DNA of 64,000 bases from Flagellimonas amphidinii (GCF_013090115.1 NZ_JABFNN010000039.1:1-64000), one strand, 5' to 3'; counted from the first letter of the stretch, positions 1 to 8,288 are shown. The notes: generated by a model not told the origin, from the sequence alone. Translations and numbers: made by a program.

Positions 1-192
1 GGCCACCATAGGGCCTATGGTCTTTGTAATGGTATCTTCAATAGGGCGGTATAGCCTTCCGCTTGCCACCCAATCGGCATATAGAAGTTTTTGCTTGCCA
101 TATTGAGTTTTAAAAGCGGTGCCATCGCCTACGATGTCTTTTTTAAAGGATTCGAAATAACGTTCCAAAGTGATATGATCAGTAGTATTCAA
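1..192 (-). CDS. Class V aminotransferase, N-terminal part (runs off the window)
   Basis: Only the first 64 codons are present; the gene continues beyond base 1. The translation contains YADWVASGRLYRPIED followed by TKTIGPMVA, which resembles the N-terminus of class V (cysteine-desulfurase fold) PLP-dependent aminotransferases. The catalytic lysine lies outside the window, so substrate cannot be told. I placed the start at a TTG (base 192) because no ATG is in frame upstream and a TACATTTG promoter element at 212-219 would start the transcript only about a dozen bases earlier. It is divergent from the metallophosphatase gene. Base composition is G+C-rich compared with the region after 2.4 kb. 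Confidence 0.7.
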   Translation of the reverse strand, partial: MNTTDHITLERYFESFKKDIVGDGTAFKTQYGKQKLLYADWVASGRLYRPIEDTITKTIGPMVA

Positions 193-211
193 AAGACTCT
201 TTTTTAGTCCG

Positions 212-219
212 CAAATGTA
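212..219 (-). promoter_or_regulatory. -7 element of the class V aminotransferase
   Basis: On the minus strand this reads TACATTTG, an exact match to the Bacteroidota -7 consensus TAnnTTTG. No convincing -33 TTG was found at the usual distance. The predicted transcript start near 205 leaves a leader of about 13 bases before the TTG start. Confidence 0.45.
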
Positions 220-435
220 TTGTTTTAAAGATATATTTCCTTGAAAATTGGTGGCCTATTTTGCTTTGACAGGGTCTTCGGTTTTCCGGGAAAAAACATT
301 TCTCATACAAATTTCCTAAACAGGTTCTCAAGCAAGGAAGATGGAATCTTTTTTGTCTAAAGAGAAATAGAGGTTTCATGAACCCTCTACCATTTCCGTA
401 ACAAATACTTAAATTTCAGTTAAATTAGAGCGTGG

Positions 436-2370
436 ATGAAAACCATAATTTGGACGAAAATCAACAACACCATGCGCACGCTTTCCTTTATAGTTTTTGT
501 TTCGATTTCCTTAAGCCTTTGTGCCCAAGCGGACAAGTCGTTTTTCAAGAGCAATCTCAATGAGACCAACAAACCTTGGAGCGATAAACCTTTTTACAAC
601 GACCCCAACAATTTTCAGTTTGCCATTGTAAGTGACCGTACCGGAGGACATCGCCAAGGCGTGTTCGGAAAGGGAATCGAAAAAATAAATCAATTATACC
701 CCGAGTTTGTGATGAGCGTGGGCGATTTGATCGAGGGCTATAGTAAAGACACCAGTTTGCTCAATACCCAATGGAAAGAATTCAATGGCATATTGGATAG
801 CCTGAATACCCGCTTCTTTTATGTGGCCGGAAACCATGATTATTCTAACGCCACCATGGCCAAGCAATGGAAGGAACGTTACGGACGGGCATATTATCAC
901 TTTATTTACAAGGATGTCCTCTTCCTTATTGCCAACAGTAATGATGGCGACGGGGTATTGATGGGCAAAGATCAAATTGCCTATTTAAAGGGGGCCATTG
1001 CCCAAAACCCCAATGTGCGATGGACGATGATTTTTGTACACCACCCCATATGGGCCTATGGAGATGCCAACGGGTTCAATGAAATCGAAGATGCGCTGAA
1101 AGGCAGGAAATATACGGTCTTTGCGGGGCACACCCATCGGTATATGCACACGGTTCAAAACGATCAAAACCATTATGTGTTGGCTACAACGGGGGGAGGC
1201 AGTCGATTACGCGGCCCTAAATTCGGGGAGTTCGATCATATCGGTTGGGTAACCATGACCGATGCCGGGCCCAAGCTGGTCAATTTGGCCCTTTCGGGGA
1301 TTATCGACGACGATGTAAGCAATACGAACACCAAGGAACAGGCGATAGGCCTGATCAAGGCCACCGACTTTAAACCTTTGGTATTGTCAAAGGGAAAGAA
1401 CCGGAAAGTGGTGATGTCGCTTCATAATACCTCCGATAAAGAGCTGCATTTTAAAGGGGTATTGTATCACCATCATCAGGTGGAGCCCAATGCTTCCCGT
1501 TTTGATATAATGTTGCCTTCAAAAAGCTTGAAGCAGTTGACCATCATGACCCATCCGCGAGGGGATAGCAGTGAAAACGACTGGGATCCCTTGGAGATGG
1601 AATGGGAAATGAAATATGATTCCGCTTTTATGGAACCTGAATTCAGCCTAAGCGGTACGGAGGTCATTGAACTGAACCCTAATAAGGAAGCCCGCATCTC
1701 GTTGACCAAGCAAGATATTTTTACCGAGGCTTTAAAACTGGAGGTCGACCATCCCTATGGAGATGACATCACTACACGATATACCTTGGATGGAACCCGA
1801 CCCGGAATAGGAAGCGCTACTTACCCTGGCGTCGTCGTAAAGGAAACCACGGACCTTAAAGTGGTATTGACCGATGCTGAGGGCTTTACAAGTAGTGTCA
1901 CCTCAAAAACATATCGAAAAGTTAAACCCCTAAAAAGTGTCCGGGTCAAAAGTCCAAAAAGAGGATTGGCTTACCGCTATTATGAGGGCGAATTTAAAAG
2001 TGTACCCGATTTTAAACAACTCGGCAAGCCTAAGGCCACGGGAGTTGCATTGGAATTGGATCCCGATAAAATCGGACAGCGTTTAGATCATTACGCCATT
2101 CAATATAACGGGTATATTAAAATTCCGGAAACCGATATTTATACGTTCTATCTTAAATCTGATGACGGGAGCATGCTCTACATAGATGGTGACTTGATTG
2201 TTGATAATGATGGTTCTCACGATACTAGGGTCAAAACAGGCTTTGTGGCCTTAAAAAAAGGTTGGCACCCCATTCGCATAGACTATTTTGAGGATTTCTT
2301 GGGAGAACGCTTGGGTCTTGGGTACTCCTCTGAAAAATTGGAAAAAACGGCCGTGCCTTTGTGGCATTGA
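436..2370 (+). CDS. Exported metallophosphatase with CHB_HEX-like and PA14-like C-terminal domains
   Basis: This is a calcineurin-type metallophosphoesterase secreted to the periplasm or cell surface. The metal-binding blocks are in order: SDRTG (around D67), GDLIEG (96-101), GNHDY (132-136), VHHP (201-204) and GHTHRY (231-236). A region around 425-500 (TRYTLDGTRPG) looks like the chitobiase/FN3-associated domain and residues about 545-640 (YTFYLKSDDGSMLYIDG) like PA14, both usually carbohydrate-binding. A signal peptide ends near CAQA; the second ATG at 472 gives a more typical signal peptide and may be the true start. Such domain mixes are common in polysaccharide-utilisation loci, but no SusCD pair is visible here. 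The substrate is unknown. G+C content is clearly higher than in the neighbouring mnmE. Confidence 0.85.
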   Translation: MKTIIWTKINNTMRTLSFIVFVSISLSLCAQADKSFFKSNLNETNKPWSDKPFYNDPNNFQFAIVSDRTGGHRQGVFGKGIEKINQLYPEFVMSVGDLIEGYSKDTSLLNTQWKEFNGILDSLNTRFFYVAGNHDYSNATMAKQWKERYGRAYYHFIYKDVLFLIANSNDGDGVLMGKDQIAYLKGAIAQNPNVRWTMIFVHHPIWAYGDANGFNEIEDALKGRKYTVFAGHTHRYMHTVQNDQNHYVLATTGGGSRLRGPKFGEFDHIGWVTMTDAGPKLVNLALSGIIDDDVSNTNTKEQAIGLIKATDFKPLVLSKGKNRKVVMSLHNTSDKELHFKGVLYHHHQVEPNASRFDIMLPSKSLKQLTIMTHPRGDSSENDWDPLEMEWEMKYDSAFMEPEFSLSGTEVIELNPNKEARISLTKQDIFTEALKLEVDHPYGDDITTRYTLDGTRPGIGSATYPGVVVKETTDLKVVLTDAEGFTSSVTSKTYRKVKPLKSVRVKSPKRGLAYRYYEGEFKSVPDFKQLGKPKATGVALELDPDKIGQRLDHYAIQYNGYIKIPETDIYTFYLKSDDGSMLYIDGDLIVDNDGSHDTRVKTGFVALKKGWHPIRIDYFEDFLGERLGLGYSSEKLEKTAVPLWH

Positions 2371-2457
2371 TGATTTTATAGTATTCAATAAAAAGGCTCA
2401 ACTTACCATTTTTAATCTTTTTACTTTTTAGACTTATTTTTATTTCAAAGTGAAATT

Positions 2458-2496
2458 TTTTCACCTCATGTATCAAAAATTCTGTCGAGGTGAAAA
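2458..2496. repeat. 10-bp perfect inverted repeat between metallophosphatase and mnmE
   Basis: TTTTCACCTC (2458-2467) and GAGGTGAAAA (2487-2496) are exact reverse complements separated by 19 bases. A third copy of the AGGTGAAA half follows at 2499-2506. Neither side has a good T-run, so it is not a clear terminator, though it sits between two convergent genes and could end transcription from both. The whole spacer from 2371 to 2622 is very AT-rich and holds no gene that I can support. Confidence 0.5.
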
Positions 2497-2622
2497 TTAG
2501 GTGAAATAGTGTATGAAAATAGGCTATTAAAAGAAACGAAAAAGATAAAACATCCTTAACAACTTATTGAAAATCAATTAAATAAAAAAATGAATCCAAA
2601 TGAAATTATAAAATCAACTTAT

Positions 2623-3993
2623 TTATTTACCGATACAGAAATTAGAAAAGATATTCCCAAGCAAATCGTCTGTGCTAACCTCACCGGTAATTTCTCCAAG
2701 ATGGAACAATGCTTGGCGGATATCTATAGCCATCAAATCGCTCGATACTCCAGTATCCATGCCCTCTTTTACTTTTTGAATCTCTTCCAAGGCTTTTAAG
2801 AGTGAATCATAGTGCCTGCTGTTGGTTACTATGGTATTATCACCGCTCAATGCTCCAGAATCTACTAAACTCAATAACTTTTGTTCCAAATCTGCAATTC
2901 CAGTTCGGTTTTTGGCTGAAAGAAATATGATACTTGGAATTTCTTTAGTAAGTGCCGCTATTTTATTATTATCCAACAAATCCATTTTGTTGCAAATAGG
3001 CAAAACTTCCTTGTTCGGATATTTGCTTTTGATGAATTTCAGTTCAGACCTTTCAAAGTTGGGATTGTCAAAAAGAAAAAGAATGAGTCTGGCTTTTTCA
3101 ATTTTATCAAAGGTTCGTTCAATCCCTATTTTCTCGACTACGTCCTCAGTTTCTCTTATCCCGGCAGTATCAATAAATCTAAAATTAATGCCGTTAAGGG
3201 TAATTTGATCTTCAACAGTATCCCTGGTGGTTCCTGCAATATCACTAACAATGGCTCTCTCTTCATTCAAAAGTGCATTGAGGAGCGTGGATTTTCCCAC
3301 ATTGGGTTCACCTACTATGGCAACAGGAATTCCGTGTTTGATGACATTGCCCAATGCAAATGAATCAATGAGCTTTTTTAAGACTTCGTTGATTCTGTTC
3401 AATAGTGATTTGAATTGTTCCCGGTCTGCAAATTCAACATCTTCTTGAGAAAAATCCAGTTCCAACTCAATGAGAGAAGCAAAGTTTAGTAACTCTTCTC
3501 GAAGCTTTTGAATTTCATGGCTAAAACCACCACGCATTTGTTGAATGGCAATTTCATGGGCAGCTTCACTATCACTGGCAATCAAGTCTGCAACCGCTTC
3601 GGCTTGACTCAAATCCATTTTACCATTTAAAAAGGCTCGCAAGGTAAATTCCCCTGGAGTAGCTGTTCTACAACCTGATTTGAGTAAAAGCTGTATGATC
3701 TGTTGTTGGATATATGGGGAACCATGGCAAGATATTTCCACTACATTTTCACCAGTGTAGGAGTGTGGGGCCTTAAAAATGGAAACCAGAACTTCGTCCA
3801 ACACCTTGTTACCATCAATCATATGTCCCAGATGAATAGTATGGCTTTTTTGGGAAGACAATTTTTTGTCTTTTACAGACTTGAAAACCAAATCAGAAAT
3901 TGCAATTGCGTTAGGGCCAGAAACCCTAATCATAGCTATGGCACCAGTACCTGATGGGGTTGCTAAAGCTACGATGTCATCTTCCTTATGCAT
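2623..3993 (-). CDS. mnmE: tRNA modification GTPase MnmE
   Basis: MnmE works with MnmG to add the (carboxymethyl)aminomethyl group to U34 of certain tRNAs in the cytoplasm. The protein is 456 residues, normal for the family. Residues 1-120 form the folate-binding TrmE_N domain. The G domain shows GEPNVGKST (228-236), GTTRD (254-258), DTAG (275-278) and NKMD (335-338). It ends with the family's invariant C-terminal CIGK (453-456), so the gene is complete. mnmG is not in the window. Confidence 0.97.
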   Translation of the reverse strand: MHKEDDIVALATPSGTGAIAMIRVSGPNAIAISDLVFKSVKDKKLSSQKSHTIHLGHMIDGNKVLDEVLVSIFKAPHSYTGENVVEISCHGSPYIQQQIIQLLLKSGCRTATPGEFTLRAFLNGKMDLSQAEAVADLIASDSEAAHEIAIQQMRGGFSHEIQKLREELLNFASLIELELDFSQEDVEFADREQFKSLLNRINEVLKKLIDSFALGNVIKHGIPVAIVGEPNVGKSTLLNALLNEERAIVSDIAGTTRDTVEDQITLNGINFRFIDTAGIRETEDVVEKIGIERTFDKIEKARLILFLFDNPNFERSELKFIKSKYPNKEVLPICNKMDLLDNNKIAALTKEIPSIIFLSAKNRTGIADLEQKLLSLVDSGALSGDNTIVTNSRHYDSLLKALEEIQKVKEGMDTGVSSDLMAIDIRQALFHLGEITGEVSTDDLLGNIFSNFCIGK

Positions 3994-4078
3994 GGCCCAA
4001 AATTACAAATTCATTTGTTTAGGAATTAAGAATTATGGAAACTAAACTTTAAGAGTTATAGGCAACAATTTTAGTACA

Positions 4079-4111
4079 TTGTAAAAAACAAATTGTAAAA
4101 TAATACGTTTG
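4079..4111 (+). promoter_or_regulatory. Promoter of the CapK/PaaK-like ligase gene
   Basis: TACGTTTG at 4104-4111 matches TAnnTTTG exactly, and a TTG at 4079-4081 lies 22 bases upstream as a possible -33 element. The transcript would start near 4117, about 39 bases before the ATG. Confidence 0.55.
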
Positions 4112-4155
4112 CTTATAACATGTCGTTAAGGACCGGATCGATATAAGATTTAAAA

Positions 4156-5457
4156 ATGCCTCATTTATTTGAAAAATTTCGCAATACTGCATTTTGGCTT
4201 TTGGATTCCTTTAAAGGAAGAATTTTAGGTGACCATCGGAAGGAAATACGTAAAATACTTACAGACCCTTGTGATACCGATGTAAATCAGATACGCCAAA
4301 AGAACCTTAATCGACTTCTTGGCAATGCTGTAAATTCAGTTCCCTTCTATAAAGAATATGCTGGATACACAGAACTTTCTGATTTTCCAATTATTGACAA
4401 AAATGTTGTTTTGAACAATTATGAAGCATTTGCTTCAGTGGATTATAAAGAAGCTAATCTGTATAAATCTTCCAGTAGCGGTTCTACGGGAATCCCTTTC
4501 AGTATTTATCAAAACAAAACAAAACGACAGAGAAACACTGCAGATGTAATTCACTTTTTAGAAGAAACAGGTGGTGCAGTGGGAAACAAACTCTATTATA
4601 TCAAACTTTGGGATTATACCAATGCCAAGAAATGGTGGACGAGGTTTGTACAGAATATATTTGTTCATAATGTGACGAATAATGGAGAAGAAGATATGGC
4701 TAAGCTTATTTCTAAAATAGAAGATGATAATTCTTTAAAAACAATACTCGGCTATCCTTCCTTTTTTGAAGAGTTGTGCAACCACCTGGATAAAAACAAG
4801 GTTAATCCTAAGGTGAAAAATATAAAGTCGATAATTACCATTTCTGAAGCCTTAAAACAAGAAGAAAGAGATAGAATGACCCATTATTTCAAAGCTCCTG
4901 TTTTTGAAAGGTATTCTAACCAAGAAAATGGCATTCTTGCTCAACAGACCAAAAGAAGTGACGGTAAATATGTTTTGAACTGGGCCAGTTTTCATTTTGA
5001 AATCCTAGAGCTGGATTCTGACAAGCATGTTCAACATGGTGGTTTGGGTAGAATTGTGGTAACTGATTTGTTTAATTTCTCAATGCCTCTAATAAGATAT
5101 GATACTGGAGATATGGGCATATATGGGAAAGATAACAATGGATTTGCATATTTATCCCAAATATATGGAAGACGTATGGATGCTATCTATGACACCAAAG
5201 GTAATATAGTTTCCCCTTTCATTTTTTATATGGTTTTGGACTTTTCTAAGGTTAAACAGTTTCAGTTTATTCAAAAAAGGCGAACGGAATACCTGTTTAA
5301 GTTAAATGGGAGGCCAGAAGATGTTCAAGAAGCAGAGATTATAAAGTACTTTCAAAACTACCTTGGAGAAGATGCAATAATTAAATTTTCATATGTAGAG
5401 GAAATCCCATTATTATCCTCTGGTAAACGAAAAAAAATAGTCAACGAATATTCGTAA
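4156..5457 (+). CDS. CapK/PaaK-like adenylate-forming ligase
   Basis: This 433-residue protein belongs to the phenylacetate-CoA ligase/CapK branch of ANL adenylating enzymes. The phosphate-binding loop SSSSGSTGIPF is at 105-115, the RYDTGD motif at 314-319 and the hinge-like YGRRMD at 337-342. CapK-type members act in capsule or exopolysaccharide building and PaaK members make aryl-CoA; the sequence does not decide between them. It stands alone, with its own promoter and a strong terminator just after the stop, and no phenylacetate or capsule genes nearby. The acid substrate is unknown. Confidence 0.8.
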   Translation: MPHLFEKFRNTAFWLLDSFKGRILGDHRKEIRKILTDPCDTDVNQIRQKNLNRLLGNAVNSVPFYKEYAGYTELSDFPIIDKNVVLNNYEAFASVDYKEANLYKSSSSGSTGIPFSIYQNKTKRQRNTADVIHFLEETGGAVGNKLYYIKLWDYTNAKKWWTRFVQNIFVHNVTNNGEEDMAKLISKIEDDNSLKTILGYPSFFEELCNHLDKNKVNPKVKNIKSIITISEALKQEERDRMTHYFKAPVFERYSNQENGILAQQTKRSDGKYVLNWASFHFEILELDSDKHVQHGGLGRIVVTDLFNFSMPLIRYDTGDMGIYGKDNNGFAYLSQIYGRRMDAIYDTKGNIVSPFIFYMVLDFSKVKQFQFIQKRRTEYLFKLNGRPEDVQEAEIIKYFQNYLGEDAIIKFSYVEEIPLLSSGKRKKIVNEYS

Positions 5458-5471
5458 TAATAAAATAGAGA

Positions 5472-5495
5472 AAAGGCGGTCATTTGACCGCCTTT
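5472..5495. terminator. Bidirectional terminator between the ligase and the lipoprotein gene
   Basis: AAAGGCGGTC (5472-5481) pairs exactly with GACCGCCTTT (5486-5495) around an ATTT loop, giving a GC-rich core flanked by A and T runs on both sides. It sits between two convergent genes and fits an intrinsic terminator for both. Confidence 0.85.
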
Positions 5496-5509
5496 ATAAT
5501 TTAATATCC

Positions 5510-6271
5510 TTAGGAACATTTAAATTTCTTTCTCCCTTTTTTCCATCTTTTGATTCTTTTGTATTTGTTCCCTCTGTATCTCTTTCTTTTGTTTTTACAC
5601 TCCAACTCATAAGGTACAAAAATACTTTGAAGGTTATTGGTGGGTATTAGGATAACTGCTAGGGAATCTCCATCTCCTGGTTCAAAACCTTCGCCATTGG
5701 CCAATGCCATATCCACAATTTCTTGTCCCTTGGTTCTGTTCCAGTCATCTCCTAAGTAGGCACAGCTAATACAATTTCTGTCATCAATAAGCTCCCAAAT
5801 GGCCCATTGTACATCTCCAAAGGTGTATGTACCTCCACTAGGACTTTCAGAGCCAATTAAGTCTTGGTTCAAAATCCAGTTTACCATGTCAAAGTTTTCT
5901 GGATGTTCAAATTTCCCATCTGGTAGTGTTTCGTAGCTGGAATATACATCAGCTTCAAAACACTGATCCGCATTTAGGGATAAATCCACGTCCACACACC
6001 ATGCTCCATAATCACCGGCAAGGCTAGTATCGCTAATGGTAAGGTCAAAATAACTGTTGTCTGCATCCACTCCTTTGGCCGTGGTACAAGCGTTAAGCGA
6101 AGCGGGCAAATCAGGAGTAACACTGATTTTACATTCTTTTTTCTTCCACTTATTGTGCTTGTAACGAAACGATACTGCTTCCAAGTTTTCCTCTGTTGTT
6201 GAGGTGTCCTCTGTATCGCAACTATAAAAAGTAACGGTCAAGGCTAGAAATAACAAGTAAATTTTCTTCAT
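5510..6271 (-). CDS. Surface lipoprotein with a possible Cys-Gln thioester domain and a basic tail
   Basis: The 253-residue product has a lipoprotein signal (FYSC, lipid cysteine C18) followed by the acidic stretch DTEDTSTTEE, of the kind associated with export to the cell surface in Bacteroidota. The central region contains WCVD (C92), then VNWILN (130-135) and VQWAIWEL (Q155). This pairing resembles thioester domains, in which a Cys in a Y/F/W-C context bonds to the Gln of a TQxAIW-like motif. Further cysteines are at 47, 62, 104, 167, 170, 225 and 252. The last 27 residues are very rich in Lys and Arg. Thioester domains are best known from Gram-positive adhesins, so the assignment is an inference from motif spacing. 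It could otherwise be an uncharacterised Bacteroidota lipoprotein family. Confidence 0.6.
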   Translation of the reverse strand: MKKIYLLFLALTVTFYSCDTEDTSTTEENLEAVSFRYKHNKWKKKECKISVTPDLPASLNACTTAKGVDADNSYFDLTISDTSLAGDYGAWCVDVDLSLNADQCFEADVYSSYETLPDGKFEHPENFDMVNWILNQDLIGSESPSGGTYTFGDVQWAIWELIDDRNCISCAYLGDDWNRTKGQEIVDMALANGEGFEPGDGDSLAVILIPTNNLQSIFVPYELECKNKRKRYRGNKYKRIKRWKKGRKKFKCS

Positions 6272-6516
6272 ATTAGTTGATTTTAATTAAAGATGTTAAC
6301 AAATTTCTAACATTATGAAGGTAAATTGTAATGGTCTAGATGAACGGACAAAATATTGGACAACTGTCTTGTTGATGAGTTTTTGATTCAATTTATTGAA
6401 GTATCATATATATGCTTTTTTAAATAAATTAAATTTAAAATACTGAAAAACAATTAATTAAGTGTGTTTGGTGTCGGTTTTCAAAGAAAGGATATATTTT
6501 ATCGATGAACTGTAGC

Positions 6517-6548
6517 AAAGTTACATGTGAGTGTGATATTGTAACTTT
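6517..6548. repeat. 8-bp inverted repeat upstream of the DUF4870 gene
   Basis: AAAGTTAC (6517-6524) and GTAACTTT (6541-6548) are perfect reverse complements with a 16-base spacer. The right arm overlaps TAACTTTT (6542-6549), which is one base from the -7 consensus, so the palindrome could be an operator. The rest of the roughly 300-base stretch from 6272 to 6567 is AT-rich and shows no gene. Confidence 0.35.
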
Positions 6549-6567
6549 TTGATGAAAACGTATACCA

Positions 6568-6960
6568 ATGGAATACATCATCAAAATCAATCAAAAAATG
6601 GAAGTAGTTAATCAAAATGTTATTCGAAAGGACAATACCTTATTGTCCATTACACACCTCACTCAATTATTACATTATGTAACTGGGTTTGGAGGTTTTA
6701 TTGTGCCATTGGTCATTTGGCTGACCTCAAGGAAAACTGTTGAAGGAATGGATGAACATGGAAAGGCGGTAATTAATTTTCAATTAAGCCTATTACTATA
6801 TATTATAATTTCAATTCCTGCAATATTGTTATTTGGGTTGGGTATCTTGGGATTGATAGGAGTGGCCATAGTTGGATTTATAATGCCTATTGTCAATGCA
6901 GTTAAAGCTTCTAATGGAGAGTCTCCATCACTTTTCTTGACCATCCCATTTATTTCATAA
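6568..6960 (+). CDS. DUF4870 (Tic20-like) small membrane protein
   Basis: The 130-residue protein has about three hydrophobic segments and the DUF4870 pattern, including FVVPLVIWL-like and HGKAVINFQLSL (DEHGKAVINFQLS here) followed by PIVNAVKASNG. Members are inner-membrane proteins of unknown function. An ATG at 6598 (MEVVNQNV) is an equally good start and would remove ten residues. It does not appear to be in an operon with the copper locus that follows, since a separate promoter element is found at 7003. Confidence 0.8.
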   Translation: MEYIIKINQKMEVVNQNVIRKDNTLLSITHLTQLLHYVTGFGGFIVPLVIWLTSRKTVEGMDEHGKAVINFQLSLLLYIIISIPAILLFGLGILGLIGVAIVGFIMPIVNAVKASNGESPSLFLTIPFIS

Positions 6961-7002
6961 GTTAAATATTGGCCAAGGTTTTTTTCATATAGATTTACGC
7001 TG

Positions 7003-7010
7003 TAGTTTTG
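7003..7010 (+). promoter_or_regulatory. -7 element of the putative copper operon
   Basis: TAGTTTTG matches TAnnTTTG exactly. The transcript would start near 7016, just upstream of the small CNGKC gene. No good -33 TTG was seen at 19-22 bases upstream. Confidence 0.45.
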
Positions 7011-7038
7011 CAAAAAATAAATCGTACTGAAAAAATAT

Positions 7039-7410
7039 TTGGCCATTCTATTCTTGATTGTCTTTGCATTAAGGCCTGCCTACTTTGTTGGGTATTTTTC
7101 CTATTTTCAGCTTAATATCGATTATTTCGTCGAAAACTACTGTGTCAATAAGAATCGTCCAGAATTGCAGTGTAATGGTAAGTGTTATCTAATGGAACAA
7201 CTTTCAGTTTCAAAGGAGCAGCAAAGAAACCAAAATGCCACAAACGCTGGCCTTACATTAATAGAAGCATTTATTCCCTTGTTCATGGAATCTTATGTCG
7301 ATTTTTCTTTTCAATACTATGAACATCATATTAAAAGCCAAATTCTATCCCCTTTTTATTTAAAAGACTCTCTCATTATTAAAGAGATGCTCCGCCCACC
7401 TATTATATAA
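7039..7410 (+). CDS. Small exported or membrane-anchored protein with a CNGKC motif
   Basis: I do not recognise a named family. The product has an N-terminal hydrophobic segment and then the motif LQCNGKCYLMEQL, a CxxxC pair (C-N-G-K-C) suited to metal binding or to a disulfide. The annotated start is TTG 7039. A CTG at 7027 would add KKYL before the hydrophobic stretch, a more typical signal-peptide start, and a stop codon at 7018 excludes anything longer. It is the first gene of the locus, followed by an attenuator-like hairpin (7440-7466) and then mbnP. The context suggests a copper-related envelope role; this is inference. Confidence 0.6.
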   Translation: MAILFLIVFALRPAYFVGYFSYFQLNIDYFVENYCVNKNRPELQCNGKCYLMEQLSVSKEQQRNQNATNAGLTLIEAFIPLFMESYVDFSFQYYEHHIKSQILSPFYLKDSLIIKEMLRPPII

Positions 7411-7439
7411 AGCTTTTCCCGGTTATTTTTAAAGGCTAC

Positions 7440-7466
7440 AGTACTGGCCTTCAACAGTACTTTTTT
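7440..7466 (+). terminator. Terminator or attenuator between the CNGKC gene and mbnP
   Basis: AGTACTG (7440-7446) pairs with CAGTACT (7455-7461) around an 8-base loop and is followed at once by a run of T (7461-7466). As there is no good promoter between it and mbnP, it more likely trims expression of the downstream genes than isolates them. Confidence 0.55.
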
Positions 7467-7481
7467 ACTTAATATAATCAA

Positions 7482-8267
7482 ATGAAAGCTTTTGACTATA
7501 CGGCAATTGTATTGCTGTGCACATTAATTTTATCATGTACTAACGATGATAACTCACCAGAAGAATTAACAGGGGTGGGGAGTATAAATATTGAATTCGA
7601 TAATGCTTATGGTGATTCAGACTTGTTGCTGGAAACCACCAGCTATGTTGCCAGTGGAACAGAAAATTTAAAGATAGCTACCCTAAAATATATCGTAAGC
7701 AATATTCAATTAGAGGATGAGAAAGGAAACACTTTTACCTACCCTAAAGATGATTCTATGTTTATTGTTGATGAATCAGAAAAGACCTCACAATTTATTA
7801 ATTTAAAGAATGTGCCTGCGGCCAACTATACCAAGATTACCTTTGGGTTGGGTGTTGATCAAGAAAAATATCTACAAGGGGCTGATGGCCAAGGTGATTT
7901 TTTGACCTTGGCGACTGATGCTGGTATGATGTGGTCTTGGCAGGCTGGGTATAAATTTATAAGGTATGAAGGGACTTTCACTTCTGAGAATATAACAGAT
8001 GAAACGGCTTTTGCTATCCATATGGGTAGTCATGGTTCTGTACTGGATAATTACAAAGAAATTAGTCTTGATTTACCGGTATCTGCAAAAGTTAGAACAG
8101 ATATGGAACCAGAGATTCATGTAGTGGCTGATGTTTCAGATATATTGGTTGCAACGAACACATTATCGTTGGAGGAAAAATCTCAAATTCATGTGGATGC
8201 AGAAAAATCTCCAAAAATTGCCGAGAATGCGAGTCAAATGTTTACCGTAGACCACGTTCACAACTAA
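7482..8267 (+). CDS. mbnP: MbnP-family copper-binding lipoprotein
   Basis: The 261-residue protein is an MbnP family member with a lipoprotein signal (LILSC, C19) followed by acidic residues. MbnP proteins bind copper at a site that includes a kynurenine made from tryptophan by the partner enzyme MbnH. The likely Trp region is MMWSWQAGYKF (149-159, W151 and W153). Possible ligands include H180 and H184 (HMGSHG), H213 and the C-terminal HVH (258-260). The next gene encodes the expected di-haem partner, which strongly supports the call. There is no methanobactin gene here, as is usual for MbnP/MbnH pairs outside methanotrophs. Which Trp is modified cannot be told from sequence alone. Confidence 0.85.
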   Translation: MKAFDYTAIVLLCTLILSCTNDDNSPEELTGVGSINIEFDNAYGDSDLLLETTSYVASGTENLKIATLKYIVSNIQLEDEKGNTFTYPKDDSMFIVDESEKTSQFINLKNVPAANYTKITFGLGVDQEKYLQGADGQGDFLTLATDAGMMWSWQAGYKFIRYEGTFTSENITDETAFAIHMGSHGSVLDNYKEISLDLPVSAKVRTDMEPEIHVVADVSDILVATNTLSLEEKSQIHVDAEKSPKIAENASQMFTVDHVHN

Positions 8268-8288
8268 TACAATTGTTATAATTTTTTT

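Noticed and set aside
2590-2799. Plus-strand open frame starting near 2590, read as a truncated gene
   Set aside because: From 2623 on it is antisense to the conserved C-terminal part of MnmE, which is complete, and the sequence resembles no family.
2822-3954. Open frames opposite mnmE
   Set aside because: They mirror the codons of mnmE, are short and match nothing.
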